Positions 17,445 to 24,958 of a stretch of DNA of 64,000 nucleotides are shown here, piece after piece (the first letter of the stretch is position 1; every line of letters begins with the position of its first letter). This DNA comes from Streptomyces sp. A1277 (GTDB taxonomy: Bacteria > Actinomycetota > Actinomycetes > Streptomycetales > Streptomycetaceae), in the NCBI RefSeq assembly GCF_004795015.1, contig NZ_SSBI01000037.1:1-64000 (forward strand), written 5' to 3'. The notes under the pieces are model-generated. The model was not told where the DNA came from and made no database searches. It saw nothing but the letters and a program-made list of their open reading frames with translations. The translations under genes and the position numbers were made by a program.

Positions 17445-18046
17445 CACCGAGGTGGTGGCGGCGCGGTCAGTTGGTCGGCGAGGCGGGACAGGCGGTCGCG
17501 GAACGTGCGCCGGCCGCCGCGCGGGACGGGTGCGCCGTTCTCCCCGGCGGCGGCGCTGACCAGGTGCTGGACGGTGTCCAGGTCCACGTCGTCGCCGTCC
17601 GTCACGGACAGCGCCTCATGGGCGAGCCCGCGCACCTGCGGATCGCCGTTGTCCAGCGAGAGGACCGTCGCCCCGGCCCGGCGGGCGTCGTGGACCCGTT
17701 CGAGAAGCCCCTCGCCGGGCCGCTCCGGCACCACCACGAGCAGTGTCTCGCCCCGCCCGGCCGCCTCGATCCGGCCGAGGCCGACCGAGAGGTGCGCCGG
17801 GACGCCCGGTTCCACCCGGTGGCGTACCAGGGTGGGGCGGAGTTCGGGCAGCCCCGACCAGGTGGACTCGTCGACCAGATGGGCCGCCAGGTGCCAGGGC
17901 TCGTACACCTCGGTCCCGACCAGCAGCAGCCCGCCGCCGTGCGGGACCACTGCGGAGCGCAGGGCCCCGGCGAACTGCCGGGTGGCCGCCGGCCACTGGG
18001 TCCTGGCGAGCACTTCACGCAGCAGCGCCACACGTACGGCATCCAT
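17441..18046 (-). CDS. SIS-like hypothetical protein
   Basis: A 201-residue protein of unknown function. Its middle resembles a sugar-isomerase (SIS) nucleotide-binding-like fold: GGGLLLVGTEVYEPWHLAAHL (about 38-58), ETLLVVVPERPGEGLLERVHDARRAGATVLSLD (about 98-130). The C-terminus is rich in Arg and Pro. No catalytic residues could be assigned. It is monocistronic on the minus strand. Confidence 0.7.
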   Translation of the reverse strand: MDAVRVALLREVLARTQWPAATRQFAGALRSAVVPHGGGLLLVGTEVYEPWHLAAHLVDESTWSGLPELRPTLVRHRVEPGVPAHLSVGLGRIEAAGRGETLLVVVPERPGEGLLERVHDARRAGATVLSLDNGDPQVRGLAHEALSVTDGDDVDLDTVQHLVSAAAGENGAPVPRGGRRTFRDRLSRLADQLTAPPPPRW

Positions 18047-18117
18047 GGCCCGGCATCATGCACGAGGTCGGACCCCGCCACCGGCGAACGGCCGTGCAGC
18101 CATCCGTACGGGTGGTC

Positions 18118-18185
18118 GTCCGGACGGCCGTCCGGTGATCCGTCCCACTGCCGTCCGGACGGCCGTCCGGTGATCCGTCCCACTG
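18118..18185. repeat. Two 33-bp direct repeats, each with a 16-bp palindrome
   Basis: Two identical 33-bp copies (18118-18150 and 18153-18185) are separated by CC. Each contains the perfect palindrome CCGGACGGCCGTCCGG (18120-18135 and 18155-18170), so the palindrome centres are 35 bp apart. They lie 50-117 bp before the F420:NADP reductase start and could be protein-binding sites or a duplicated repeat element. Confidence 0.8.
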
Positions 18186-18234
18186 GCCGGGGACACAGGG
18201 TCGCGACGCGCTACCTGGTAGTAGTGTCGGGGCC

Positions 18235-18945
18235 ATGACTACGAATGACAGCGGCAGCGCGCCCAAGCCCCCCGCCAAGGACCCCTGGGACCTGCCCGAC
18301 GTGTCCGGCCTGACCATCGGCGTGCTCGGCGGCACCGGCCCGCAGGGGCGCGGCCTCGCCTACCGGTTCGCCCGCGCCGGACAGCAGGTGATCATCGGCT
18401 CCCGCGCCGCGGACCGCGCCGAGGCCGCGGCCCAGGAGCTGGGGCACGGCGTACGGGGCGCGGACAACGCCGCCTGCGCCCGCGACAGCGATGTGGTGAT
18501 CGTCGCGGTGCCGTGGGACGGGCACGCCAAGACGCTGGAGTCGCTGCGCGAGGAGCTGGCCGGAAAACTGGTCGTCGACTGCGTCAACCCGCTCGGCTTC
18601 GACAAGAAGGGCGCCTACGCGCTGAAGCCGGAGGAGGGCAGCGCCGCCGAACAGGCCGCCGCCCTGCTGCCGGACTCCCGTGTGACCGCCGCCTTCCACC
18701 ACCTGTCCGCGGTGCTGCTCCAGGACGCGGCGATCGAGGAGATCGACACCGACGTCATGGTGCTGGGCGAGGCCCGCGCCGACACCGACATCGTCCAGGC
18801 CCTGGCCGGCCGCATCCCCGGCATGCGCGGCATCTTCGCCGGCCGGCTGCGCAACGCCCACCAGGTCGAGTCGCTGGTCGCCAACCTGATCTCGGTCAAC
18901 CGCCGCTACAAGGCCCACGCCGGACTGCGTACCACCGACGTGTGA
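18235..18945 (+). CDS. npdG: F420-dependent NADP reductase
   Basis: Transfers hydride between NADPH and coenzyme F420, supplying reduced F420 for F420-dependent enzymes. The 236-residue protein has a Pro-rich leader, then the NADP-binding motif IGVLGGTGPQGRGLAYRFA (about 28-46) followed by IIGSR (about 53-57), and FHHLSAVLLQD (about 157-167), all typical of Fno/NpdG. VVDCVNPLGFDKKG marks the nucleotide-domain end. It is a single gene following the palindromic repeats at 18118-18185. Confidence 0.9.
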   Translation: MTTNDSGSAPKPPAKDPWDLPDVSGLTIGVLGGTGPQGRGLAYRFARAGQQVIIGSRAADRAEAAAQELGHGVRGADNAACARDSDVVIVAVPWDGHAKTLESLREELAGKLVVDCVNPLGFDKKGAYALKPEEGSAAEQAAALLPDSRVTAAFHHLSAVLLQDAAIEEIDTDVMVLGEARADTDIVQALAGRIPGMRGIFAGRLRNAHQVESLVANLISVNRRYKAHAGLRTTDV

Positions 18946-18950
18946 CCCGG

Positions 18951-19026
18951 GCCCACCGCCGGGCCCACCGCCGGCCCACCGCCGGGCCCACCGCCGGCCC
19001 ACCGCCGGGCCCACCGCCGGGCCCAC
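18951..19026. repeat. Tandem 11/12-bp CCCACCGCCGG repeat
   Basis: About seven units alternate between GGGCCCACCGCC and GGCCCACCGCC. The array follows the npdG stop codon directly and ends before the small membrane protein. The units have no unique spacers, so this is not a CRISPR array. Confidence 0.8.
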
Positions 19027-19100
19027 CCTGCTCCGGGTGGCCGGGGGCATGGGGGACACTGGAGGGGACCGCGCATCACCCCCCGACAGGAGCCACCCCC

Positions 19101-19298
19101 ATGCCCCGCCTCGCTCTCTACGCCCTCGTCGTCTGCGTCCTCGCCGTTGCCGCGGCCGTGACGTCCTTCGTGGAGGGCATGTGGCTCATCGGGGCCGTCT
19201 GGGTGCTGCTCGTCGGGCTCTCGTCCAACATGGCCTGGTACTACCTGCGCCGCCGTCGCGTCGAGGCCACCCAGCGGCCGGCGGACCAGAGCCTGTAG
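19101..19298 (+). CDS. Small two-helix membrane protein
   Basis: A 65-residue protein preceded by AGGAG. Two hydrophobic segments (about 4-22 and 27-43) are joined by FVEGMW, and a basic tail begins with RRRRVEATQR. It resembles small uncharacterised Streptomyces membrane proteins; no function can be given. Confidence 0.7.
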   Translation: MPRLALYALVVCVLAVAAAVTSFVEGMWLIGAVWVLLVGLSSNMAWYYLRRRRVEATQRPADQSL

Positions 19299-19667
19299 GG
19301 CCACCGCCCGGGTCGCGCCCGGGTCGCGCCCGGGTCGTGCCCGGCTCGCGGCGCCCCGGCGACGCACTGTGCCCAGTGCTACGACGGGGCGTGCTACTGC
19401 GAGGTTCAGGGGCCGGAGGGCTTGATCTCCCCCGCGAAGACGATGACCTGGTCGATGAGGCTCCGCCGCAGATGGACGACGTCCGTCCGTTCGACCGCCT
19501 CGATCCCCTCGCTGCGGCCCAGCGGTCCCCAGAGGACCACGTCCGAGGTAAGGGTGAACTACTCGGATCGCCGGACAGCTCTCAGCGGCCCCGGACACGG
19601 GCGTGCAGGTGCATGCCGTGCCGGCCGTCCTCGTGCGGGGAAGGGTCCAGGCCGCGCAGCGCGATCC
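19299..19667. other. Intergenic region with a possible gene remnant
   Basis: No intact gene is seen. On the minus strand, 19406-19540 keeps a protein-like 44-codon stretch (VVLWGPLGRSEGIEAVER... ending IKPSGP and TGA) with Streptomyces-like codon use. It starts only at a GTG without a ribosome site and has an in-frame TAG seven codons upstream of that GTG. It looks like the tail of a decayed gene whose family I do not recognise. Confidence 0.35.
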
Positions 19668-20459
19668 TCACCCGCCCATCTCGCACACCGGCCCGGCCGC
19701 CCCCTGCCAGAACCGGTAGGCGTCCAGACCGCAGTCCACCCGGAGCCCGTGCACGCCCAGCGACCTCAGCACCGCGTAGACCGCGTCGAAGAAGGCCGCG
19801 TTCAGCTCGGGCACCCACAACAGGGCGAAGACCGCGATCAGCCCGAACGGCGCGATCGGCTCCACCGCCCGCCGCACGGAGTACGACAGCCACGGCTCGA
19901 TCACCCCGTAACCGTCCAGACCCGGCACCGGCAGGAAGTTCAGGATCGCCGCCGTCACCTGGAGCAGCGCCAGGAAGCCCAGCGCGTTCCGGAAGGCCAC
20001 CGGGACCCCGTCCAGCGCGTGCAGCCAGAACGGCGCGGTGCACACGAGCGCGAACAGCACATTGGTCAGCGGCCCCGCCGCCGAGATCAGGCTGTGCCTC
20101 CACCGCCCCCGGATCCGCCCCCGCTCGATGAAGACCGCCCCACCCGGCAGCCCGATCCCGCCCATGATCACGAACAGCACCGGCAGCACGATGCTCAGCA
20201 GCGCGTGCGTGTACTTCAGCGGATTCAGCGTCAGGTAGCCCTTGGCCCCGATCGAGATGTCCCCGCTGTGCAGCGCGGTCCTGGCATGCGCGTACTCATG
20301 CAGACACAGCGACACGACCCAGGCCCCGGTGACGAACAGAAACGTCGCGAACCCGGGCTGCGCCGCGAAGTCCGTCCACACCCCCCACCCGGCCACGGCG
20401 GTCACGGCGGCAATGCCGAGAAAGACCGGACTGATCCGCTGCTGCGCTGCGCTTGCCAT
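19668..20459 (-). CDS. Site-2 protease family (M50) membrane metalloprotease
   Basis: A 263-residue integral membrane protein with about six hydrophobic segments. The zinc motif HEYAHA (HExxH, about 54-59) lies in the second or third helix, and the C-terminal partner motif NFLPVPGLDGYG (about 169-180) supplies the third ligand, as in S2P/SpoIVFB proteases. LISAAGPLTNVLFALV is the conserved helix between them. There is no PDZ domain. It probably cleaves a membrane-bound regulator or peptide; the substrate is unknown. Confidence 0.88.
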   Translation of the reverse strand: MASAAQQRISPVFLGIAAVTAVAGWGVWTDFAAQPGFATFLFVTGAWVVSLCLHEYAHARTALHSGDISIGAKGYLTLNPLKYTHALLSIVLPVLFVIMGGIGLPGGAVFIERGRIRGRWRHSLISAAGPLTNVLFALVCTAPFWLHALDGVPVAFRNALGFLALLQVTAAILNFLPVPGLDGYGVIEPWLSYSVRRAVEPIAPFGLIAVFALLWVPELNAAFFDAVYAVLRSLGVHGLRVDCGLDAYRFWQGAAGPVCEMGG

Positions 20460-20529
20460 GGCCCGAGCCTAGGCTGCCCGCACCACAATTCGAAGGTGGT
20501 CCCGATCCACGGCTGCCTACACTCCGCGC

Positions 20530-20850
20530 ATGCCGAGTTCAGAACTCCAGCGGATCAACTCCTTCCTGTCGGCCTTCGCGCGCCGCCAGGCCGAGCGCGT
20601 CGCGGATCTCCCGGGCGGGTTCGCCGTATATGACGACGGCTTCGCACACTCCCGCGCGAACAACCAGGTCATCATCGACAAGACCGCTGATCCCGGGACG
20701 CTGCCCGCCGTCGCGGAGGAGGCACTGGGGCATCTGCCGCACCGACTGGTCTCCGTCCTGGACGACGATGCGACGGACTGGCCACGCCACTGGTGCGAGC
20801 GCCGCGGCTTCTTGGCCATCGGCCGCTTCCACTGCTTCGAACGGGGCTGA
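20530..20850 (+). pseudogene. Truncated GNAT acetyltransferase, N-terminal part
   Basis: The 106 codons resemble the N-terminal lobe of a family of Streptomyces GNAT-like proteins (LQRINSFLSAFARRQAERVADLPGGFAVYDD..., then HRLVSVLDDD). The acetyl-CoA-binding half is missing. After about codon 85 the reading becomes atypical (WPRHWCERRGF). The +2 frame from about 20770 continues more like the family (LATPLVRAPRLLGHRPL, then LLRTG), which points to a frameshift before the deletion. The next gene, on the opposite strand, begins 45 bp later. Probably non-functional. Confidence 0.5.
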
Positions 20851-20894
20851 TTCGGGCCGGACGGCCCGGTCGGCCCCGTCCTCGATCAGCTCGA

Positions 20895-21797
20895 TCAGGT
20901 GGTGTACTCCAGCTCGGACACCGCGGCTTGGCGGACGGCCGTCGCCACCTGCGTGACGTCGATCCCGGCCAGGTACTGCACGAGGGCGTCACGTACCCCC
21001 AGGAGTTGCCCGCTCAGCTCGGCCCCTGCCAGCTGACCGGGGCGGATGACGCGGCGGAACCCGCTCTCCGTGATCGCGTCGGCCATCAGCTTCTCGGCGA
21101 GCCACAGAGGTGTGCGTTCCCGCAGGGCGAAGGTCAGGTGGGTGCTGGCCTCCTCGGACCCGGTGACGCGGGGGTTGTGGACCCACCCTCGCGGGAGGAG
21201 AAAGGACTGGCCGGGCGTGAGGTCGAACTCGGTGTCAGGCCCTTGCGCTTCCCACATCGGGATGTAGTCGTCCCGCCAGACCCGCCAGCTCTCGTTGAAC
21301 TCGCGCATCGGCGCTTCCACCGGTGGCCGCCAGAGCTGCCACCGCTTGGTGCCCGAGAGCTGGACGATCACGGCCATCTGCTGGTCCCAGTGGTGGCGCA
21401 GGCCCTGGCTGCCCGGAGGGGTCAGGAAGGCGTGCACGTAGTTCGAACAGCCTGTCTCCTCCTGGAGGCGCCGGGAGAGGTGCGCCATGTAGGGCAACAC
21501 CCTCTGGAGGTTGCCCAGACGGATGGTGTGCCCGTTCTCGTGAAGCCGCCGCAGCTTCCCGGCGTCACTCCGGCCGTTGGTCGTGAAGGCCGCTCTGTTC
21601 AGGGAAGGGTGAGGGGCCTTGACGACCGCGATCTCATCCGCCGGGGCGCAGCCGGTGAAGAGGTAGTCCTTCAGGAAGTCCGCCGTGACCGTCTCGTCCA
21701 GTGCCGTGGTGCCCCGCTCGTACACGCGGGGTTCGTCGGGCCAGGTGAGGAGAAGGTCGGTCACGCCTTCCTCGGGCAGTAGAAGACGCAGCGACAT
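20895..21797 (-). CDS. JmjC/cupin-type 2-oxoglutarate oxygenase
   Basis: A 300-residue Fe(II)/2-oxoglutarate-dependent oxygenase of the JmjC (cupin_4-like) fold. The iron motif is in GLRHHWDQQMAVIVQLSGTK (HxD at about 136-138), followed by RWQLW. The distal His is in LPRGWVHNP (about 207), with STHLTFAL after it. This layout is that of ribosomal-protein and peptide hydroxylases (RoxA/NO66 class). The ATG at 21797 follows GAGGAG. It is the last gene of a minus-strand set, 17 bp after the 168-residue protein, so it may hydroxylate one of the small proteins encoded upstream. That substrate link is inference. Confidence 0.85.
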   Translation of the reverse strand: MSLRLLLPEEGVTDLLLTWPDEPRVYERGTTALDETVTADFLKDYLFTGCAPADEIAVVKAPHPSLNRAAFTTNGRSDAGKLRRLHENGHTIRLGNLQRVLPYMAHLSRRLQEETGCSNYVHAFLTPPGSQGLRHHWDQQMAVIVQLSGTKRWQLWRPPVEAPMREFNESWRVWRDDYIPMWEAQGPDTEFDLTPGQSFLLPRGWVHNPRVTGSEEASTHLTFALRERTPLWLAEKLMADAITESGFRRVIRPGQLAGAELSGQLLGVRDALVQYLAGIDVTQVATAVRQAAVSELEYTT

Positions 21798-21814
21798 GCC
21801 GGTCTCCTCTCGTG

Positions 21815-22321
21815 TTACGAGGGTGGGAGGGGGCAGGAAACCCCGGGGTGGAAGCGGTTCGGGCAGCACACGACGGAGAACGAGATCAGGTTCTTCGACG
21901 ACGTGTAGTACACCCAGGTCACATCGACCCCGCGGGGGAGCACGTCGGTGGCGTACTCGAGCTTGCTGTGGAGGCCGCTGTACGCCGCAAGACCGTCCGA
22001 GCGTACGAATGGCGGGTTGGCGTCGTACTCCTTCGTCAGCCACGCCAGAGCGATGCCCACGTCGGCCCAGGTCCGGTCGTTCGAGACCTGGTTCCGCTTG
22101 AGGAGCCAGTAGCCCGTCATGGTGGGCGGCACATTGCCTGTCTGGAACTCGGCGGCGGCCTCGCGGTACCGGTCGAGGACCTGCTGCTGCTTCTTGTCCT
22201 CGGGATCCAGCACGGAAGGCGGTCCGTTGGGGTGAGGGGGCCGACGGCCTCCTTCTCTTGCGTATACGGCTGGCGGGCCGGTCCACGGTCCGTACCCATG
22301 CCAGTGCCCTGACCAGGTCAT
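21815..22321 (-). CDS. Unrecognised 168-residue protein upstream of the JmjC oxygenase
   Basis: I do not recognise this protein. It begins MTWSGHWHGYGPWTGPP, a Trp/Gly/His/Pro-rich flexible start, followed by a basic Pro-rich stretch. A helical part comes next (DKKQQQVLDRYREAAAEFQ, about 42-60), then a compact region with TWADVGIALAWLTKEY (about 84-99). The C-terminus is SFSVVCCPNRFHPGVSCPLP, with a Cys-Cys pair and a third Cys. There is no signal peptide or membrane segment. The ATG at 22321 follows AGAAAGG. It lies between a hairpin and the oxygenase gene and is probably co-transcribed with the latter, so it could be a partner or substrate. Confidence 0.7.
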   Translation of the reverse strand: MTWSGHWHGYGPWTGPPAVYAREGGRRPPHPNGPPSVLDPEDKKQQQVLDRYREAAAEFQTGNVPPTMTGYWLLKRNQVSNDRTWADVGIALAWLTKEYDANPPFVRSDGLAAYSGLHSKLEYATDVLPRGVDVTWVYYTSSKNLISFSVVCCPNRFHPGVSCPLPPS

Positions 22322-22343
22322 CTGTGCCTTTCTGAGACATGCC

Positions 22344-22372
22344 GGGCCGCCCCGCCCCGGGCGGGGCGGCCC
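22344..22372 (-). terminator. Perfect hairpin between the DUF397 gene and the oxygenase operon
   Basis: GGGCCGCCCCGC at 22344-22355 pairs with GCGGGGCGGCCC at 22361-22372, a perfect 12-bp stem with a 5-nt loop. On the minus strand it begins 29 bp after the DUF397 stop and ends 22 bp before the next start codon. It could terminate, attenuate or stabilise the upstream transcript, giving more of the 78-residue protein than of the downstream enzymes. Confidence 0.75.
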
Positions 22373-22401
22373 GCTGCGCGGGGTGGCGGGGAGGTAGGAG
22401 G

Positions 22402-22638
22402 CTAGAGCGTCAGCCCCTGCTTCTTGACCCACCCGAGGGCGAAGTCGTTGAGTTCCACCTCGGTGAACCTGAGTTCGAGACCTGCTCCTTCGGGCTTGTT
22501 GTCGCGGAGCGCGTAGGCAGTGGCCACGCCGGGAATCGCTCCGACCTCGACGCATGCCTCGTGTTCCCCGCCGAGGTTGCCGCCGCAGAAGCGCTCGAAC
22601 TCCGCGTCTTCGGCCGGAAAGGCGTAGAGATTCTTCAT
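22402..22638 (-). CDS. DUF397-like small protein
   Basis: A 78-residue protein with a strong ribosome site (AGGAGG). The C-terminal two thirds matches the DUF397 pattern: CGGNLGGEHEACVEVGAIPG, AYALRDNKPEGAGLELRFTEVELNDFALG. The Asn-Cys-Val-Glu core is modified to EACVEV. The N-terminus MKNLYAFPAEDAEFERF is not typical of DUF397. Such proteins usually pair with XRE/DUF5753 regulators as in the whiJ locus, and such a regulator lies 290 bp upstream. The hairpin and the oxygenase downstream make a second reading possible, that it is the substrate of the modifying genes. Confidence 0.8.
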   Translation of the reverse strand: MKNLYAFPAEDAEFERFCGGNLGGEHEACVEVGAIPGVATAYALRDNKPEGAGLELRFTEVELNDFALGWVKKQGLTL

Positions 22639-22666
22639 GGAATGGTCCTCCTGGTGATGGGCTGAC

Positions 22667-22685
22667 GCGGAGATGATTTCTCCGC
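22667..22685 (-). promoter_or_regulatory. Leader hairpin before the DUF397 gene
   Basis: GCGGAGA (22667-22673) and TCTCCGC (22679-22685) can pair around TGATT, about 29 bp before the start codon and just upstream of its ribosome site. Confidence 0.4.
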
Positions 22686-22753
22686 GCCGTCGCACACATG
22701 CCGCCCTTCCTCGGACAGTCGGTGTTTCCGAATCAGCCGGAGGCGGGGGTTCT

Positions 22754-22823
22754 GCACACTGTGTGCGCCCGATGACGGTACGTAGCGCCAATGGTCGGAC
22801 TCCACCTTGTTGCACGCTGTTGC
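22754..22823. promoter_or_regulatory. Candidate operators upstream of the DUF397 gene
   Basis: A perfect dyad GCACACTGTGTGC is at 22754-22766. At 22809-22823 stands GTTGCACG-CT-GTTGC, a direct repeat that recurs upstream of the gene at 24296-24529 (24618-24634, inverted). Both patches lie in a 289-bp gap with no gene, and the shared motif is a good candidate for the XRE regulator's binding site. Confidence 0.55.
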
Positions 22824-22927
22824 GGGTGGGTTTCCCGAAGGAGTGGATTGCCTGCCTGATCAGTCGCCTTCGCCTGTCTGCTGGAGGCGGGAGACGACGA
22901 CATGATCCGGCTGCGCAACTTTGTCGG

Positions 22928-23779
22928 TTAGGAGAGAGCGGAATTCAGGGCCTTGGCGATGAGATCGCGCGCAGCCGCGCCGTAAACGGCGATCCGGGAC
23001 AGTTCCGCGAATGCCCTCAGATAGGTGTGGACTTCACTCGGTGCGGTGATATTCACCTCTGCCGACAGTGTTTCCACGGCCACTTGGGAGTCATCGAAGG
23101 CGTAGAAGGCTTCCAGCGGCCACACGGTGCGCCGAGCCCTGAACGGGATGATCCCCAGAGACACGTTCTGCCGGGTCATGACCTCTCGCAGGTGCCGGAG
23201 CTGTGCGGCCAGTTCGGGCCCGTCGCAGACCCGGTAGTGGAGCACCGCCTCTTCGACCAGCAGGGCGAAGCGGTGGTTGCCTTCGTAGAGGACGCGGGAG
23301 CGGGCCAGGCGAGCCCGTACGGCGTCGGCCACGTCGTCAGGGGTACCCTGAAAGGCCGTGATGGACCGCAGGAGCCCCGTTGCGTACTGGGGGGTCTGGA
23401 GCACCCCGGGCAGTACGTTGGAGGCGTAGATCCGGAAGTGGGTTGTCCGCTCGTACAGCGGTACGGTCTTCTCGTGGACCCGCCGCATTCCGTCCCGGTG
23501 GATCTGCCGCCACTGGACGTACATGGATTCGGCGGTTCGGGACGCGGCGATCAGGTCGGCTGCTTGGTCTGCCGCGCCGCAGGCTTCACACCATGCCCGG
23601 ATATCGGCGTCGCAGGGAGCGGTCTTGGCGCGGGCGATGCGGGAGGCTTTCGACTTGTGCCAGCCGCACCGCACGGCCACTTCATGTCCGGTGAGCCCGG
23701 CGTCCCGCCGCAGCCCGTCCAGGCGGACAGCGATGGTCATACGGGCAGCCTTAGCGGTGGAAAGCGGCGACTCGGCCAT
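22928..23779 (-). CDS. XRE-family regulator with DUF5753 domain (WhiJ-like)
   Basis: A 283-residue DNA-binding protein. The N-terminal helix-turn-helix reads RLDGLRRDAGLTGHEVAVRC, then GWHKSKASRIARAKTAP (about 19-54). The remainder (about 95-280) is DUF5753, marked by YERTTHFRIYASNVLPGVLQ, TPQYATGLLR and RFALLVEEAVLHYRV. Members regulate Streptomyces development or small accessory loci together with DUF397 and DUF6879 partners, and both flank this gene. It starts 11 bp after the DUF6879 stop. The shared GTTGCACG-type repeats in the flanking promoters are its likely sites. Confidence 0.9.
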   Translation of the reverse strand: MAESPLSTAKAARMTIAVRLDGLRRDAGLTGHEVAVRCGWHKSKASRIARAKTAPCDADIRAWCEACGAADQAADLIAASRTAESMYVQWRQIHRDGMRRVHEKTVPLYERTTHFRIYASNVLPGVLQTPQYATGLLRSITAFQGTPDDVADAVRARLARSRVLYEGNHRFALLVEEAVLHYRVCDGPELAAQLRHLREVMTRQNVSLGIIPFRARRTVWPLEAFYAFDDSQVAVETLSAEVNITAPSEVHTYLRAFAELSRIAVYGAAARDLIAKALNSALS

Positions 23780-23790
23780 GGACTTGCTTC

Positions 23791-24315
23791 TCAGACCTCG
23801 TACTCGTCGTGGGGGATGGCTCGTTCCCAGACTGCTTCGAAGGCGCCCGAGCAGAGGTCGACTGTCACTTGATCATCGGTTCGGTCGGTGTGGGCCCAAC
23901 GCCCCTCACCGTCGAACACATTGAACTGGACGAGTCTGCCGTCGAACAGCCAGAAGTCGTTTCCGGGCAGAGCGAGCCCAGAAGCCGACCGGCGTGGCAG
24001 CCAACGGATTTCCTCGCCCGCGGCGATGTTGGTGAAGGTGAACGAGTGCTCGTAGCGGATGTACTCGCTGTGAGGTTCGCTCACGACGCGGGCGCGGCGC
24101 AGGCGGACGCCCCTGGCGGTGATCTCCTGCACGACATCGAGCCAGGGGCGCCACCAGGAATCGCGGTCGTCCGGGTCGAGCCTGTGGCCCTGCCGCCAAG
24201 CCGCGAAGCGTTCGTCCTCGTTCGGGATGGCGTATACGTCGCGTATCTCCAGATGGACGGCGGACCGCTCGGCCGACCGGATCAGGTCGGTGAAGTTACT
24301 CAGGCTCTGCGCCAT
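23791..24315 (-). CDS. DUF6879 family protein
   Basis: A 174-residue protein of the DUF6879 family, seen widely next to XRE/DUF397 genes in Streptomyces. Family-like features are NFTDLIRSAERSAVHLEIRDVYAI at the start, WRQGHRLDPDDRDSWWRPWLDVV (about 41-63), EPHSEYIRYEHSFT, and the aromatic stretch NDFWLFDGRLVQFNVFDGEG near 125. The function is unknown. The ATG at 24315 follows GGGAGG, and its first 20 bp overlap the end of the upstream small gene, so translation is coupled. Confidence 0.85.
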   Translation of the reverse strand: MAQSLSNFTDLIRSAERSAVHLEIRDVYAIPNEDERFAAWRQGHRLDPDDRDSWWRPWLDVVQEITARGVRLRRARVVSEPHSEYIRYEHSFTFTNIAAGEEIRWLPRRSASGLALPGNDFWLFDGRLVQFNVFDGEGRWAHTDRTDDQVTVDLCSGAFEAVWERAIPHDEYEV

Positions 24316-24529
24316 CAAGTGCCTCCCTCAGCAGCGGAATCATGCGCCGCGGCAGCCGGACCACGCTCTCGTGTGCCGGAAGCGGACTGTCCTGGACAGT
24401 CAAGGCGGTCGTGGCGGCGTCGGCCGTCACGCCCTGGATGACGAGTTCCTTCGTCTCCACGTCCACCCACACGGCCGGGCAGCCGTGATCTCCGGACTCG
24501 GGATCTTTCCCGACGAACCGTAAACGCAT
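24296..24529 (-). CDS. Small hypothetical protein at the head of the WhiJ-like operon
   Basis: A 77-residue protein: MRLRFVGKDPESGDHGCPAVWVDVETKELVIQG at the start and RLPRRMIPLLREALDG near the end. This type commonly precedes DUF6879 genes; its function is not known. A strong ribosome site (GAGGAGGGG) precedes the ATG. It overlaps the DUF6879 start by 20 bp. Two copies of GTTGCACG-type motifs lie 34 and 89 bp upstream. Confidence 0.8.
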   Translation of the reverse strand: MRLRFVGKDPESGDHGCPAVWVDVETKELVIQGVTADAATTALTVQDSPLPAHESVVRLPRRMIPLLREALDGAEPE

Positions 24530-24958
24530 AGCCCCTCCTCAAGTCGAACCGGGTCGCACTTGGTTGCACGCAGCCTCACGGGCCCTCCGGCTGGGCGTCA
24601 AGGCTGCTCAGGGGCATGTGCAACCACGTGCAACTTCGGGTGCGTGGCTGACCGGCTCCATGAGTGTGTCCGCCCAGACGCACTGGCCGATTCCCCTGGG
24701 TGATTGCTTCTTCACGGAAAGCCGCGTCCCGGCCGGGACGGCGAGGTCTTCGTGATCCGTATCGGCGTCCGCCGGCCGTCCGTGCCCGGGTACGCCGTCG
24801 AGCAGGCGGACCGGGAACCGGCGCGGGACTGACACGGCGGCGGCGACACGCCGAAAACGCCTCGCTTCCGGTCCGGGGTTCCGTGAAGGGTGGGGGCCAT
24901 GACGAGCAGGGGCGGGGCGGCTGTGCGCCGGGCGGCGGGGGTCACGGACAATGGGCGC
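24530..24958. other. Divergent promoter region with XRE-type repeat motifs
   Basis: The 429 bp between the WhiJ-like operon and the BTAD regulator have no gene. Position 24563-24570 is GTTGCACG; 24618-24634 is GTTGCACG-TG-GTTGCAC on the minus strand, matching the site at 22809-22823. The right half is ordinary GC-rich sequence; several GTG/ATG codons there (24890, 24899) are in frame with the next gene but are less likely starts. Confidence 0.55.

Noticed and set aside
18951..19026. CRISPR-like array
   Set aside because: Repeat units are adjacent with no unique spacers and there are no cas genes.
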